Assembly: GCF_025137375.1 (NCBI RefSeq)
Contig: NZ_CP073720.1
Location: 8,518,501-8,582,500 of the forward strand
Reading direction: 5' to 3'
Origin: Dactylosporangium fulvum
GTDB lineage: Bacteria > Actinomycetota > Actinomycetes > Mycobacteriales > Micromonosporaceae
Length of the DNA stretch: 64,000 nucleotides
Below the pieces are notes generated by a model. That model did no database searches, was not told where the DNA came from, and saw only the letters and a program-made list of their open reading frames with translations. Shown here piece by piece: positions 7,362 through 15,674 of the stretch (the first letter of the stretch is position 1; each line of letters starts with the position of its first letter). The translations under genes were made by a program, and so were the position numbers.

Positions 7362-8437
7362 TCGTCGCGGCCGGCGGTGTCGTCCTGCTGGCGCTCACCG
7401 CCCACACGCTGGTCAACGCGGTGCTCCTGCGCCGGCCGGGGCCGGCAGGCCCCCGGACCGCGCGCATCGCGGTCCTGCTGCCGCTGCGTGACGAGGCCGG
7501 CCGGGTCGAGCCGTGCCTGCGGGCGCTGCTCGCGCTCGACGGCGCGCCCGACCTGATCGTGCTGGACGACGGCTCCACCGACGGCACCGCCGAGCTGGTG
7601 CGGCGGATCGGCGGCGACCGGATCCGGCTGCTCGAGGGCAGGCCGCTGCCCGGCGGCTGGCTCGGCAAGCCGCACGCCTGCCGGCAGCTGGCCGACGCGG
7701 CCGGTGACGCCGACGTCCTGGTGTTCGTGGACGCCGACGTCGTGCTCGCGCCGGACGCGGTCGAGCGGGCGGTCGCCCTCCTGCGACGGTCCGGTGTGGA
7801 CCTGCTCAGCCCGTATCCGCGGATCGACGCGGTGACGGCCGGGGAGCGCCTGGTGCAGCCGCTGCTGCAGTGGTCGTGGCTGACGTTCCTGCCGCTGCGG
7901 GCGATGGAGCGCTCGCCGCGGGCGTCGCTGGCCGCGGCCGGCGGGCAGTTCCTCGTGGTGCGGCGGGAGGCGTACGTCCGGGCCGGCGGCCACGCGGCGG
8001 TGCGGGACAAGGTGCTGGAGGACATCGAGCTGGCCCGGGCGGTGAAGCGCGCCGGCGGGCGGATCGCCCTGGCCGACGGCTCCCGGCTGGCGCATTGCCG
8101 CATGTACACCTCATGGCGCGAGCTCGCCGACGGCTACAGCAAGTCGCTGTGGGCGTCCTTCGGCTCCCCGGCCGGTGCGGCGGCCGTCGTCGGCCTGCTG
8201 CTCGCGCTCTACGTCGCGCTGCCGCTGACCGTCCTCTCCGGACAGTGGCTCGGCCTCGCCGCATATGCGCTCGGCGTCACCGGCCGGGTGGTCAGCGCCC
8301 GGTCGACCGGCGGCCGTGCGTTCCCGGACGCGCTGGCGCACCCTGTCTCCGTGCTGCTGTTCGCCTGGCTCGTCGCCCGCTCGTACGCGCGCCGCGGCCG
8401 TACCACCTGGAAGGGCCGCCCGACATGGCTTCCGTGA
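7349..8437 (+). CDS. Family 2 glycosyltransferase (CruG/carotenoid type)
   Basis: A 362-residue GT-A enzyme with an N-terminal membrane anchor (AALIVAAGGVVLLALTAHTLVNAVLL), nucleotide-sugar motifs LLPLRDEAGR, VLDDGSTDGT and VFVDADVVL, a later EDIELARAVKRAG motif and three to four C-terminal helices. This layout is shared with CruG-type transferases that put a sugar on hydroxylated carotenoids. It overlaps cruF by 13 nt and the desaturase by 13 nt. The donor sugar cannot be told from sequence. Confidence 0.82.
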   Translation: MAALIVAAGGVVLLALTAHTLVNAVLLRRPGPAGPRTARIAVLLPLRDEAGRVEPCLRALLALDGAPDLIVLDDGSTDGTAELVRRIGGDRIRLLEGRPLPGGWLGKPHACRQLADAAGDADVLVFVDADVVLAPDAVERAVALLRRSGVDLLSPYPRIDAVTAGERLVQPLLQWSWLTFLPLRAMERSPRASLAAAGGQFLVVRREAYVRAGGHAAVRDKVLEDIELARAVKRAGGRIALADGSRLAHCRMYTSWRELADGYSKSLWASFGSPAGAAAVVGLLLALYVALPLTVLSGQWLGLAAYALGVTGRVVSARSTGGRAFPDALAHPVSVLLFAWLVARSYARRGRTTWKGRPTWLP

Positions 8438-9891
8438 TCGTCGTCGGGGCCGGCGTGGGTGGGCTGGCGGTCGCCGCGCGCCTGGCCGCCGCCGGGCACC
8501 GGGTGACCGTCTTCGAGCAGGCACCGGTCGTCGGCGGGAAGCTCGGCCGGCACGAGCGGCGCACCGCCGGTGGGACGTTCCGCTTCGACACCGGCCCGAG
8601 CCTGTTCACGCTGCCGCAGGTGGCGGCCGAGCTGTTCGCCGCGACCGGCGGGCCGTCACCGCTCGACCTGGTGCCGCTGGACCCGATCGTCCGGCACCGC
8701 TTCCCTGACGGGTCGGTCCTCGACTCCACGCAGGGCGACGGCTTCGCGGAGCGGATCGACGAGGCCTTCGGCGCGGAAGCCGCCGCGGACTGGCGACGGC
8801 TGTGGCGGCGGGCCGGCCGGGTCTGGGCGGCGTCGTGGCAGCACGTGCTGACGTCCCCTGTGGACAGTCCACTGCGGATGGCCGGGCTCGCCTGGCGGCT
8901 GCGCGACCTGGCCGCCATCGCGCCCGGCCGGACGCTGCAGGGTCTGGGCCGCCGGCACCTGCGCGACCCGCGGCTGCGGATGCTGCTGGCGCGGTACGCG
9001 ACCTACACCGGCGCCGACCCGCGCCGCGCACCGGCGGCCCTGCTCGCGATCCCGTACGCGGAGCTGGAGTTCGGCGGCTGGTACCTGCGCGGCGGCCTCG
9101 GCACGCTGGCGACCGCGCTGCTCGACCGCTGCGTCGCGGCGGGCGTGCGGGTGCACACCGGGACCGCGGTCGGCGGGATCACCGTCACCGGCACGCGGGC
9201 GTCCGGGGTGATGCTGGAGGACGGGACCGAGGTCGCCGCGGACGTGGTCGTGGCCAACGCCGACGCCCTCCACGTGTACCGCGACCTGTTGCCCACCCCC
9301 GGCCGCGCGCGGCGGCTGGAGGCACGCAGCCTGGGCGGGTTCGTGCTGCTGCTCGGGGTGCACGGCCGGACGCCGGGGCTCGCGCACCACACGGTGCTGT
9401 TCCCGCGGGACTACGACGCGGAGTTCGACGCGATCTTCGGCGCACCGGCCCGGCCGATCGACGACCCCGCGGTCTTCGTGACGTCTCCGGACGATCCGAC
9501 GGTCCGGCCTGAGGGCCACGAGGCCTGGTTCGTGCTGGTCAACGCGGCGCCGAACGGCACCGGACCGGCCGAGGTGGACTGGACCGCGGTCCGCGACGGC
9601 TACGCCGACCGGGTGCTCGGCACGCTCGCCGCGCGCGGCCTCGACGTGCGGGACCGGCTGCTGTTCCGCGACGTGCTCACCCCGGCGGACCTGGCGGCGG
9701 CGACCCGCTCCCCCGGCGGCGCGATCTACGGCACGGCGAGCCACGGCCTGACCGGACTGCTCCGCCCGCCGAACCGTGGCCCGGTGCGCAACCTCTTCCT
9801 GGTCGGCGGATCGGTGCACCCGGGCGGCGGGCTGCCGCTGGTCATGCTGTCCGCGAAGATCGTCGCCGACCTCGTCGGGCCCGCGTCATGA
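8425..9891 (+). CDS. CrtI/CrtD-type carotenoid desaturase
   Basis: A 488-residue FAD enzyme with the N-terminal dinucleotide motif VVGAGVGGLAVAARLAAAGHRVTVFE, the family stretch FDTGPSLFTLP, and the C-terminal FAD-binding stretch NLFLVGGSVHPGGGLPLVMLSAKIV. It belongs to the phytoene-desaturase superfamily. Linked to cruF rather than crtB/crtE, it is more likely the 3,4-desaturase (CrtD-type) of a 1-hydroxy end than the main CrtI; that is inferred. The ATG at 8425 overlaps the GT gene. Its stop overlaps the convergent stop of the next gene by 6 nt. Confidence 0.83.
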   Translation: MASVIVVGAGVGGLAVAARLAAAGHRVTVFEQAPVVGGKLGRHERRTAGGTFRFDTGPSLFTLPQVAAELFAATGGPSPLDLVPLDPIVRHRFPDGSVLDSTQGDGFAERIDEAFGAEAAADWRRLWRRAGRVWAASWQHVLTSPVDSPLRMAGLAWRLRDLAAIAPGRTLQGLGRRHLRDPRLRMLLARYATYTGADPRRAPAALLAIPYAELEFGGWYLRGGLGTLATALLDRCVAAGVRVHTGTAVGGITVTGTRASGVMLEDGTEVAADVVVANADALHVYRDLLPTPGRARRLEARSLGGFVLLLGVHGRTPGLAHHTVLFPRDYDAEFDAIFGAPARPIDDPAVFVTSPDDPTVRPEGHEAWFVLVNAAPNGTGPAEVDWTAVRDGYADRVLGTLAARGLDVRDRLLFRDVLTPADLAAATRSPGGAIYGTASHGLTGLLRPPNRGPVRNLFLVGGSVHPGGGLPLVMLSAKIVADLVGPAS

Positions 9892-10632
9892 GAGCTTGTC
9901 CAGCACCGGCGTGAGGTGCTCCTCCTCGAAGGCGAAGTGGGCCTCCAGGTCGGCCGCGAGCCGGTCGAGCACCGCATCGTCGGGCGCGTCCTCCAGCTCC
10001 GCGATCCGGCGCGCGATCGCGGTGTGCTCCCGGCGCAGGCGCTCGATCGCCGGGCGCAACTCGGGGAACCGCGCCTCGATCCGCGGGAACACGCGGTCCT
10101 CGTTGGTGTGGTGGGCGCGCAGGGCGCCGCAGAACGCGAGGCAGTGTGCGCGCAGGTCGTGGCGGTCGGCGCGGACCGCGGCGAGGTCGGCGCGGAGCCG
10201 CTGGTGGATCTCCGCCAGGCCGGGTGTCCGGACGCGGTGGAGCGCGACGACCGGGATGACCCGGGCCGTGCGCTCCTGGTAGGCCGCATAGGCCGGGATC
10301 CGCCGGCCCTGTTCCGCATAGAGCCGGTCGCGCTCCGGGCCGGTGACGGGCACGGCACGGGCCTCGAAGGTCTCGGTGCCGAGCTCGACGGTGACCCGCG
10401 GGTCGGCGAGCAGGTTGTGGAACCAGGCCGGATGGGCGGGCAGGCCGGCGTTGCTGCCGAAGATCAGGAGCCGGTCGCCGTCGTGGGCGTAGCCCACCGG
10501 GCTGGTGCGGGGCCGGCCGGAGCGGGCCCCGGTCGTGGTGAGCAGGAGCAGGTCGGTGCCCTCGAACATGCCGCCCATCCGGCCGCCGTTGGCGCGGAAC
10601 TCGTCGATGACCTGCTGGTTGCCGTCGGTCAT
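9886..10632 (-). CDS. Deazaflavin (F420)-dependent reductase fused to a hemerythrin domain
   Basis: A 248-residue two-domain protein. Residues about 1-130 are a Ddn/DUF385 split-barrel (LLLLTTTGARSGRPRTSPVGY, NAGLPAHPAWFHNLLADPRVTVELG), a family that uses F420 to reduce quinones or nitro compounds. Residues about 140-248 form an HHE hemerythrin helix bundle with candidate di-iron ligands in LRAHC, AHHTNED, RREHTAI and AHFAFEEEH. The start MTDGNQQ has AGGA upstream. It is divergent from a MarR gene with a palindrome between them, so it is probably that regulator's target. A role in redox or nitrosative stress is plausible but inferred. Confidence 0.85.
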   Translation of the reverse strand: MTDGNQQVIDEFRANGGRMGGMFEGTDLLLLTTTGARSGRPRTSPVGYAHDGDRLLIFGSNAGLPAHPAWFHNLLADPRVTVELGTETFEARAVPVTGPERDRLYAEQGRRIPAYAAYQERTARVIPVVALHRVRTPGLAEIHQRLRADLAAVRADRHDLRAHCLAFCGALRAHHTNEDRVFPRIEARFPELRPAIERLRREHTAIARRIAELEDAPDDAVLDRLAADLEAHFAFEEEHLTPVLDKLS

Positions 10633-10676
10633 GGCTATCCTCGCTGTGCTTTTCTGGTTGGGTTCCGGATCCATTT

Positions 10677-10692
10677 GCTTTGCATGCAAAGC
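10677..10692. promoter_or_regulatory. Palindromic operator between the MarR gene and the reductase-hemerythrin gene
   Basis: GCTTTGCATGCAAAGC is a perfect 16-bp palindrome in the divergent 78-bp gap, 18 bp before the MarR start and 44 bp before the other start. Its size and position fit a MarR dimer site controlling both genes. Confidence 0.7.
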
Positions 10693-10710
10693 TACTTTGA
10701 GGAGAAAGCA

Positions 10711-11157
10711 GTGTCAACGGAGCCTTCGGTCGACAACGCCATCCGCACGCTGCTGCTGCTCATGCCGCGACTGGTCGGCCGGGCCAAGCGGATGCGGGTG
10801 CCGGACGAGCTGCGGTCCTTCACGCTGGCACCGCGGCACCTGTCGCTGCTGGCCTACCTGCTGTTCGAGGGGCCGCTGGGCGTGAACGAGCTCGCCGCGC
10901 GGCTGGAGATCGCGCCGGCCACGGTGAGCCTGATGGTGGGCGACCTGAACCGCCAGGGCATCCTGCACCGGCAGGAGGACGACGCGGACCGCCGCCGGAC
11001 GATCGTGAGCATCGCGCCGGAGCACTACGACGCGATCAACGCCTGGCTGGGCCGCGGCGCGGAGGCGTGGCGCACGGCGCTGGGCCCGCTGACGCCCGAC
11101 GAGCGGCGCCTGTTCATCCGGACGCTGGAGGCCTACGAGCGCGCCGTCAGCGACTGA
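10711..11157 (+). CDS. MarR-family transcriptional regulator
   Basis: A 148-residue winged-helix protein: LAPRHLSLLAYLLFEGPLGVNELAARLEIAPATVSLMVGDLNRQGILHRQEDDADRRRTIVSI holds the helix-turn-helix and the DxRR wing. GAGGAG six bases before the GTG at 10711 sets the start. It is divergent from the reductase-hemerythrin gene across a 16-bp palindrome and probably represses both. It has no obvious redox cysteine. Its end overlaps the convergent CDP-alcohol transferase gene by 11 nt. Confidence 0.88.
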   Translation: MSTEPSVDNAIRTLLLLMPRLVGRAKRMRVPDELRSFTLAPRHLSLLAYLLFEGPLGVNELAARLEIAPATVSLMVGDLNRQGILHRQEDDADRRRTIVSIAPEHYDAINAWLGRGAEAWRTALGPLTPDERRLFIRTLEAYERAVSD

Positions 11158-11812
11158 GCGCCCGGCGGACGGCGACGACCAGCTGCGCGAAACCGGCGAT
11201 CGCCAGCGCGGCCGTGACCGCCAGGACGACCGTCGCGGCGTGCGGGATCAGGGCCACCGCGAGCAGGCCGAAGACGGCGAGCAGCACGCGGGTCGGGCGC
11301 TCGGCGACCGTGACCGCGCCGATGTCCGTCATGCCGGCGACGGTGGCGCGCGCCCGGACGTACTCGTGCAGCCACATCACCGCGCCGCACCCCACCGCCA
11401 GCCAGACCGGCCCGCCCAGCAGGACGAACGCGACCAGCCAGCAGGCCTCGGCGACCCGGTCGGCGGCCGAGTCGTAGACCTGGCCGAGGCGGCTGGCCCG
11501 GTCGGCGACCACGGCGAGGACACCGTCGACGGTGTCGGCGACGGCAGAAAGCAGGACGAGTGCCGCACCGGCGAACGCCCACGGGCGGCCCGCGGTGACG
11601 ACCGCCGGCACGGCGATCGACAGCAGCAGCCCGGCCACGGTGACGGCGTCCGGGTTGCGGACGCCGCGCCGGACGAGGGTGGCGCCGATGCCATACGCCA
11701 TGTGCATCCACCCACGCACCAGCGGTGAGGCCGTGCGCAGGTCATAGCCGCCATGGGCCGACGACCAGCCCGCGGCGTAGCCGTCCCAGCCGGGGACCTC
11801 AGACGCGGGCAC
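11147..11812 (-). CDS. CDP-alcohol phosphatidyltransferase-family membrane protein
   Basis: A 221-residue membrane protein with the family signature as DTVDGVLAVVADRASRLG followed by QVYDSAADR. All four aspartates and both glycines of D-xx-DG-xx-AR-x8-G-xxx-D-xxx-D are present, but the Arg of AR is Val. The family joins a CDP-linked lipid or alcohol to an acceptor alcohol; no specific substrate can be given. A GTG at 11812 starts 14 nt inside the metF end, so it is co-transcribed with metF. A large soluble N-terminal part precedes the first helix. Confidence 0.75.
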   Translation of the reverse strand: MPASEVPGWDGYAAGWSSAHGGYDLRTASPLVRGWMHMAYGIGATLVRRGVRNPDAVTVAGLLLSIAVPAVVTAGRPWAFAGAALVLLSAVADTVDGVLAVVADRASRLGQVYDSAADRVAEACWLVAFVLLGGPVWLAVGCGAVMWLHEYVRARATVAGMTDIGAVTVAERPTRVLLAVFGLLAVALIPHAATVVLAVTAALAIAGFAQLVVAVRRALSR

Positions 11813-12716
11813 CGTCGCCGAGCTGCTGCCAGACCTCGCGCGTGGCCGTGGAGCGGTTGAACGTGATGAAGTGGATGCCGGGCACGCCCTCGTCCAGCAG
11901 CCGCTGGCACATCTCGCCGGCGTGGTCGATGCCGAGGCGCCGCACGGCCTGCGGGTCGTCGGCGATGCGCTCGAACCGCGCGGCGAGCGCCGGCGGGAAC
12001 GGGGCACCGGACAGCTGCTGCGAGCGCGCGATCGTGCCGATGTTGGTCACCGGCATGATGCCGGCGACGATCGGGGTGTCGCAGCCCGCCGCCGCGACCC
12101 GGTCCCGCAGCCGCAGGTAGTCGTCGACGTCGAAGAACATCTGCGTGATGGCGAAGTCGGCCCCGGCCCGGCACTTCTTGACGAAGTTGGCGGTGTCGGA
12201 CTCGATGTCGAGCGAGCGCGGGTGCTTGTACGGGAACGCCGCCACCCCGATGCTGAAGTCACCGGCCTCCTTGACCAGCCGCACCAGCTCCTCGGCGTAG
12301 AGCACACCCCGCGGGTGCTGCACCCACTCGCCGTTGGGGTCGCCCGGCGGGTCGCCGCGCACGAGCAGGAAGTTGCGGATGCCGGCCCCGGCGAGCTGGC
12401 CGATGACGTTGCGCAGCTCCGCGACGGAGTGGTTGACCGCGGTGAGGTGTGCCATCGGCAGCAGCGTGGTCTCGGTCGCGACCCGCTCGGTGACCGCGAC
12501 CGTGGTGTCGCGTGTGGTGCCACCGGCACCATACGTGATCGACACGAACGAGGGCTGCAACGACTCCAGCTCCCGGATCGCCTGCCACAGCTGGCGCTCG
12601 CCCTCCGGCGTCTTCGGCGGGGAGAACTCGAAGGAGAAGGTGGGCGCCTGCTCGGCGATCAGCTGACCGATCGCGGCGGGTCCACCACCCATGACAGAAG
12701 GAAGTCCGAGAGCCAC
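11799..12716 (-). CDS. metF: 5,10-methylenetetrahydrofolate reductase
   Basis: A 305-residue TIM-barrel flavoenzyme: TFSFEFSPPKTPEGERQLW at the N-terminus, VSITYGAGGTTRDTT, LVRGDPPGDPNGEW, AGADFAITQMFFDVDDY and EGVPGIHFITFNRS. It makes 5-methyl-THF for methionine synthesis. I take the GTG at 12716 (VALGLPSV) because the MALG start is shared with streptomycete MetF and a TACAGT -10 element lies 7 nt upstream, pointing to a leaderless mRNA; an ATG at 12692 is the alternative. It corresponds in position and strand to mycobacterial Rv2172c. Confidence 0.92.
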   Translation of the reverse strand: MALGLPSVMGGGPAAIGQLIAEQAPTFSFEFSPPKTPEGERQLWQAIRELESLQPSFVSITYGAGGTTRDTTVAVTERVATETTLLPMAHLTAVNHSVAELRNVIGQLAGAGIRNFLLVRGDPPGDPNGEWVQHPRGVLYAEELVRLVKEAGDFSIGVAAFPYKHPRSLDIESDTANFVKKCRAGADFAITQMFFDVDDYLRLRDRVAAAGCDTPIVAGIMPVTNIGTIARSQQLSGAPFPPALAARFERIADDPQAVRRLGIDHAGEMCQRLLDEGVPGIHFITFNRSTATREVWQQLGDGARV

Positions 12717-12723
12717 CCTTGTG

Positions 12724-12729
12724 ACTGTA
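12724..12729 (-). promoter_or_regulatory. -10 element of metF (leaderless)
   Basis: On the minus strand TACAGT ends 7 nt before the GTG at 12716, the geometry of actinobacterial leaderless promoters. Confidence 0.5.
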
Positions 12730-12900
12730 ATGCCCACCCCACCGGCGCCGGCACTGCCGGGCAGCCAAATCCTGTCGTACCCCCGCGGTACAACAACACC
12801 GGACACTCCCCCGCCCGCGGTCACCGCGTCGGCCGGGCGGCCGGGGTGCCCACTGGCACCGCGAGCGGACGGGGGTCGCTGGTTCCAGGGAGGTTCGTGC

Positions 12901-14244
12901 ATGTTGTCGACGGAGAGCGGCTCGTCCGTTGCGGAGGGTGAGCCGCTGGGAGTGCTGCTGACCCAGCTGCGCATGGCGCAGGGCAAGTCCCAGTTGCGCC
13001 TGGCGGAGCTGTTGTGCGCCGCTTCCGGTGTGCCTACCGTCACGCGGCACGAGATCTCGCGGTGGGAGCGCGAGGAGCGCATCCCGAGCCGCACGTGGCT
13101 GGGCTGGCTGGCGCTCGTCCTCGACGTGCCCCTCGACGACCTCGAGCGTGCTGCCGCGCTCACCCGCCGCCGGCGCGAGGTCGTCCCGCCCCGGCCGGCG
13201 ACGACACCGGTCGGCTCACGGCCGCCGACGAGCTCGACCGGCGGACGGTCCGGGGACAGGTCCGCACCGGCCACGGCAGCCGGCCGGCCGGCGGGGCACA
13301 CGACCGTGAGCGGGATCAGCGACGAGCGGATCGCCGAGCTGCGGCGCATGGACGACCTGCTCACCGGACCGGAGCTGGCCGCGCTCGTCGGTGCCGGGCT
13401 CCGCGCGGCGGTGCGCCGGGTGGCGGGCCGGTCGCGAGGACACGGCGCGGACGCCACCGATCTCGCCCGCGTCGCCGAGCTGGCACAGCTGCGCGCCTGG
13501 GTCGCCGCCGACACCGGGGCCGGGCCGCGCGCGCCGGTGGTCGCGCCGGCCGTCCGGCACGGGCTGCGGGTGGCGCTCGCCGGCGGGCACCGGCCGCTCG
13601 CCGGCCATCTGCTCGGTTGCCTCGCGCAGACCGCCGCCGAGGACGGATCCGGGCCGGCGGCGCTGCGACTGGCCCGGGCCGCCCGCCGGACCGCCGCGCC
13701 GGCCGACGCGGCGACCGGGGCGCTGCTGTGGCTGCGGGAGGCCTACGCGGCAGCGGTCTGCGGGGACCGGCGCGCCTGCGACGCGGCGCTGGCGGCGGCG
13801 GAGCGGGCACACGCCCGCCGGGAGCCGGAGCTCGACCCGCCGTGGCTCTATTGGCTCGACGACGCGCACCTGACCGCCTCGGCCGGGCGGTGCCACGCGG
13901 CGCTCGGCCGTCCCCGGCTCGCCCTGCCGCTGCTGTCCACGGCGCTGGCGGCGCCGGGCCTGCGGTTCCGCGCGGCCGGGCTGGTGTCGGTCGCCGCCGC
14001 CCGGGCGCATGCCGACGCCGGCGACCTCGACGCGGCGTGCGCGGCCGCCGGGGAGGCGCTGCTGGCCTGCGTCCGCTCCGGGTCCGTGCGGGTGCTGCGC
14101 GAGTTGCGCCGGGTCGAGCCGGCACTGGGCCGGGCGCGGGCGTTCCGGGACTATGCCGGGATGTCCGAATCCGCGCGGTCGTATCTTCCCGGTGCACAGG
14201 ACGGCCACCGGGTCGGATCGGCAACCGCACGCGTTTCGGGCTAG
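12901..14244 (+). CDS. XRE-type helix-turn-helix regulator with TPR-like C-terminal domain
   Basis: A 447-residue protein. Residues about 15-80 form a Cro/CI-type HTH (GVLLTQLRMAQGKSQLRLAELL, VTRHEISRWEREERIPS). A Pro/Ser/Gly linker follows, then about 300 residues of Ala/Leu-rich helical pairs like TPR repeats. This layout is common in actinomycete developmental or signalling regulators; the ligand is unknown. GGGAGG lies 9-10 nt before the ATG. Its TAG stop forms the first bases of the TAGCGT -10 element of the next gene, so transcription is handed over directly. Confidence 0.82.
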   Translation: MLSTESGSSVAEGEPLGVLLTQLRMAQGKSQLRLAELLCAASGVPTVTRHEISRWEREERIPSRTWLGWLALVLDVPLDDLERAAALTRRRREVVPPRPATTPVGSRPPTSSTGGRSGDRSAPATAAGRPAGHTTVSGISDERIAELRRMDDLLTGPELAALVGAGLRAAVRRVAGRSRGHGADATDLARVAELAQLRAWVAADTGAGPRAPVVAPAVRHGLRVALAGGHRPLAGHLLGCLAQTAAEDGSGPAALRLARAARRTAAPADAATGALLWLREAYAAAVCGDRRACDAALAAAERAHARREPELDPPWLYWLDDAHLTASAGRCHAALGRPRLALPLLSTALAAPGLRFRAAGLVSVAAARAHADAGDLDAACAAAGEALLACVRSGSVRVLRELRRVEPALGRARAFRDYAGMSESARSYLPGAQDGHRVGSATARVSG

Positions 14245-14247
14245 CGT
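14242..14247 (+). promoter_or_regulatory. -10 element of the prenyl synthase gene (leaderless)
   Basis: TAGCGT, seven bases before the GTG at 14255. Its TAG is also the stop codon of the upstream regulator gene. Confidence 0.5.
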
Positions 14248-14254
14248 CGTCGCC

Positions 14255-15319
14255 GTGACGCACGCCTTCCTCGACCGGGTCGACCTTCGCACGCGTGTGC
14301 AGTGCGCCCTCGACGACTTCCTACGCGGTCGCCGGGCGCGCCTGTCCGAGATCGATCTGGAGGCGCTCGCGCCGGTGTCCGACGCCATCGAGGCGTTTGT
14401 GCTCGGCGGCGGCAAGCGCCTCCGCCCCGCCTTCGCCTACTGGGGCTACCGCGGCGCGGGCGGCGCGGACGACGACGCCGTCGTCGCGGCGGTCGCGTCC
14501 CTGGAGCTGGTGCAGGCCAGCGCCCTCATCCACGACGACGTGATGGACGGCTCGGAGACCCGCCGCGGTGAGCCCGCCACCCACCGCAGGTTCGCCAAGC
14601 TGCACGCGGAGGCCGGCTGGCGCGGCGAGGCCGACGGCTTCGGCACGGCCTCGGCGATCCTCCTCGGCGACCTGTGCCTGGTCTGGTCCGACGAGCTGCT
14701 GCACACCAGCGGCGTCGACCCGGTGACGCTCGCCCGGGCCCGGCCGGTCTTCGACGAGATGCGGACCGAGGTCACGATCGGGCAGTATCTCGACATGCAG
14801 ACCCAGGCGACCGGCGACACGTCGACCGCCCGGGCCGGCCTGGTCGCCCGGTACAAGTCCGCGAAATATACGATCGAGCGCCCCCTGCTCTTCGGCGCGG
14901 CCCTTGCCGGCGCACCGGCCGGGCTGGCCGCGTCGTATTCGGCGTTCGGCCTGCCGCTCGGCGAGGCGTTCCAGCTGCGCGACGACGTGCTCGGCGTGTT
15001 CGGCGACCCGGCGGTCACCGGCAAGCCGGCGGGTGACGATCTGCGCGAGGGCAAGCGGACCTATCTCGTGGCGGCCGCGATGGAGCACCCCGACGGGCGG
15101 GTGCTCGACGAGCGGCTCGGCGACCCCGACCTCGACGCGGACGGGGTGGCCCGGCTGCGCGAGGTGATCGTCTCGACCGGCGCGCTGGAGCGCACCGAGG
15201 AGCGGATCGCCGCCCTGACCGCGGCGGCGCTCGAGGCGCTGCGGGCCGCCGACGTGACCGCGGAGGCCCGGGAGGTGCTGGAGGGCCTGGCCCAGGCGGC
15301 GACCCAACGCGCCGGCTGA
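14255..15319 (+). CDS. Polyprenyl diphosphate synthase (IdsA/GGPP-synthase type)
   Basis: A 354-residue trans-prenyltransferase with the first Asp-rich motif LIHDDVMDGSETRRG (DDxxD) and the second as FQLRDDVLGVFGDP, plus GGGKRLRPAF near the N-terminus. It condenses IPP with allylic diphosphates to C15-C25 products; GGPP for carotenoids or other terpenoids is most likely. The GTG start is leaderless. It sits where mycobacteria have idsA2 (Rv2173) and is convergent with crtYd/crtYc, supporting a CrtE-like role here. Confidence 0.88.
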   Translation: MTHAFLDRVDLRTRVQCALDDFLRGRRARLSEIDLEALAPVSDAIEAFVLGGGKRLRPAFAYWGYRGAGGADDDAVVAAVASLELVQASALIHDDVMDGSETRRGEPATHRRFAKLHAEAGWRGEADGFGTASAILLGDLCLVWSDELLHTSGVDPVTLARARPVFDEMRTEVTIGQYLDMQTQATGDTSTARAGLVARYKSAKYTIERPLLFGAALAGAPAGLAASYSAFGLPLGEAFQLRDDVLGVFGDPAVTGKPAGDDLREGKRTYLVAAAMEHPDGRVLDERLGDPDLDADGVARLREVIVSTGALERTEERIAALTAAALEALRAADVTAEAREVLEGLAQAATQRAG

Positions 15320-15342
15320 GCCCGGAGCCGGCCGCGGCTCAG
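15316..15342. terminator. Bidirectional hairpin between the prenyl synthase and crtYd
   Basis: CTGAGCC (15316-15322) pairs with GGCTCAG (15336-15342); both convergent stop codons lie inside the arms. Short GC-rich stem without a T-run. Confidence 0.4.
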
Positions 15343-15674
15343 TCGCGGGTGGAGTCCGCCTCCACGGTGTCCGCCGAGCCGGCGGACCGGCTCGGCAGCC
15401 ACAGCCACACCGACAGCGTCGTCAGGATCAGCGCGAAGCCGAACACGAGGTCCTCCACCGGCGCGTGGACGAGACGGGTGCCGAGGATCGCCGCGGGGTC
15501 GTACAGCACGACCCCGCGGCCGGTCAGGATCCCGTTCGACAGCAGCTGGAACCCGAGGATGATCGGATACGTGCACCAGAACACCCGGCCCAGCACGAGC
15601 CGGGTGCGCAGCACGAAGAGGTCGACCACCACGGCGGCCACCAGCCCGATGACCGCCGCCACCGTGTAGGTCAT
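15339..15674 (-). CDS. crtYd: Lycopene cyclase domain protein, CrtYd-type subunit
   Basis: A 111-residue protein with three hydrophobic helices and the family motif HAPVEDLVFGFALIL; these short proteins form one half of actinobacterial heterodimeric beta-cyclases. The ATG at 15674 overlaps the crtYc stop (ATGA), so the subunits should be made in equal amounts. A TTG at 15686 is a less likely start. Cyclises one or both psi ends of lycopene. Confidence 0.87.
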   Translation of the reverse strand: MTYTVAAVIGLVAAVVVDLFVLRTRLVLGRVFWCTYPIILGFQLLSNGILTGRGVVLYDPAAILGTRLVHAPVEDLVFGFALILTTLSVWLWLPSRSAGSADTVEADSTRD

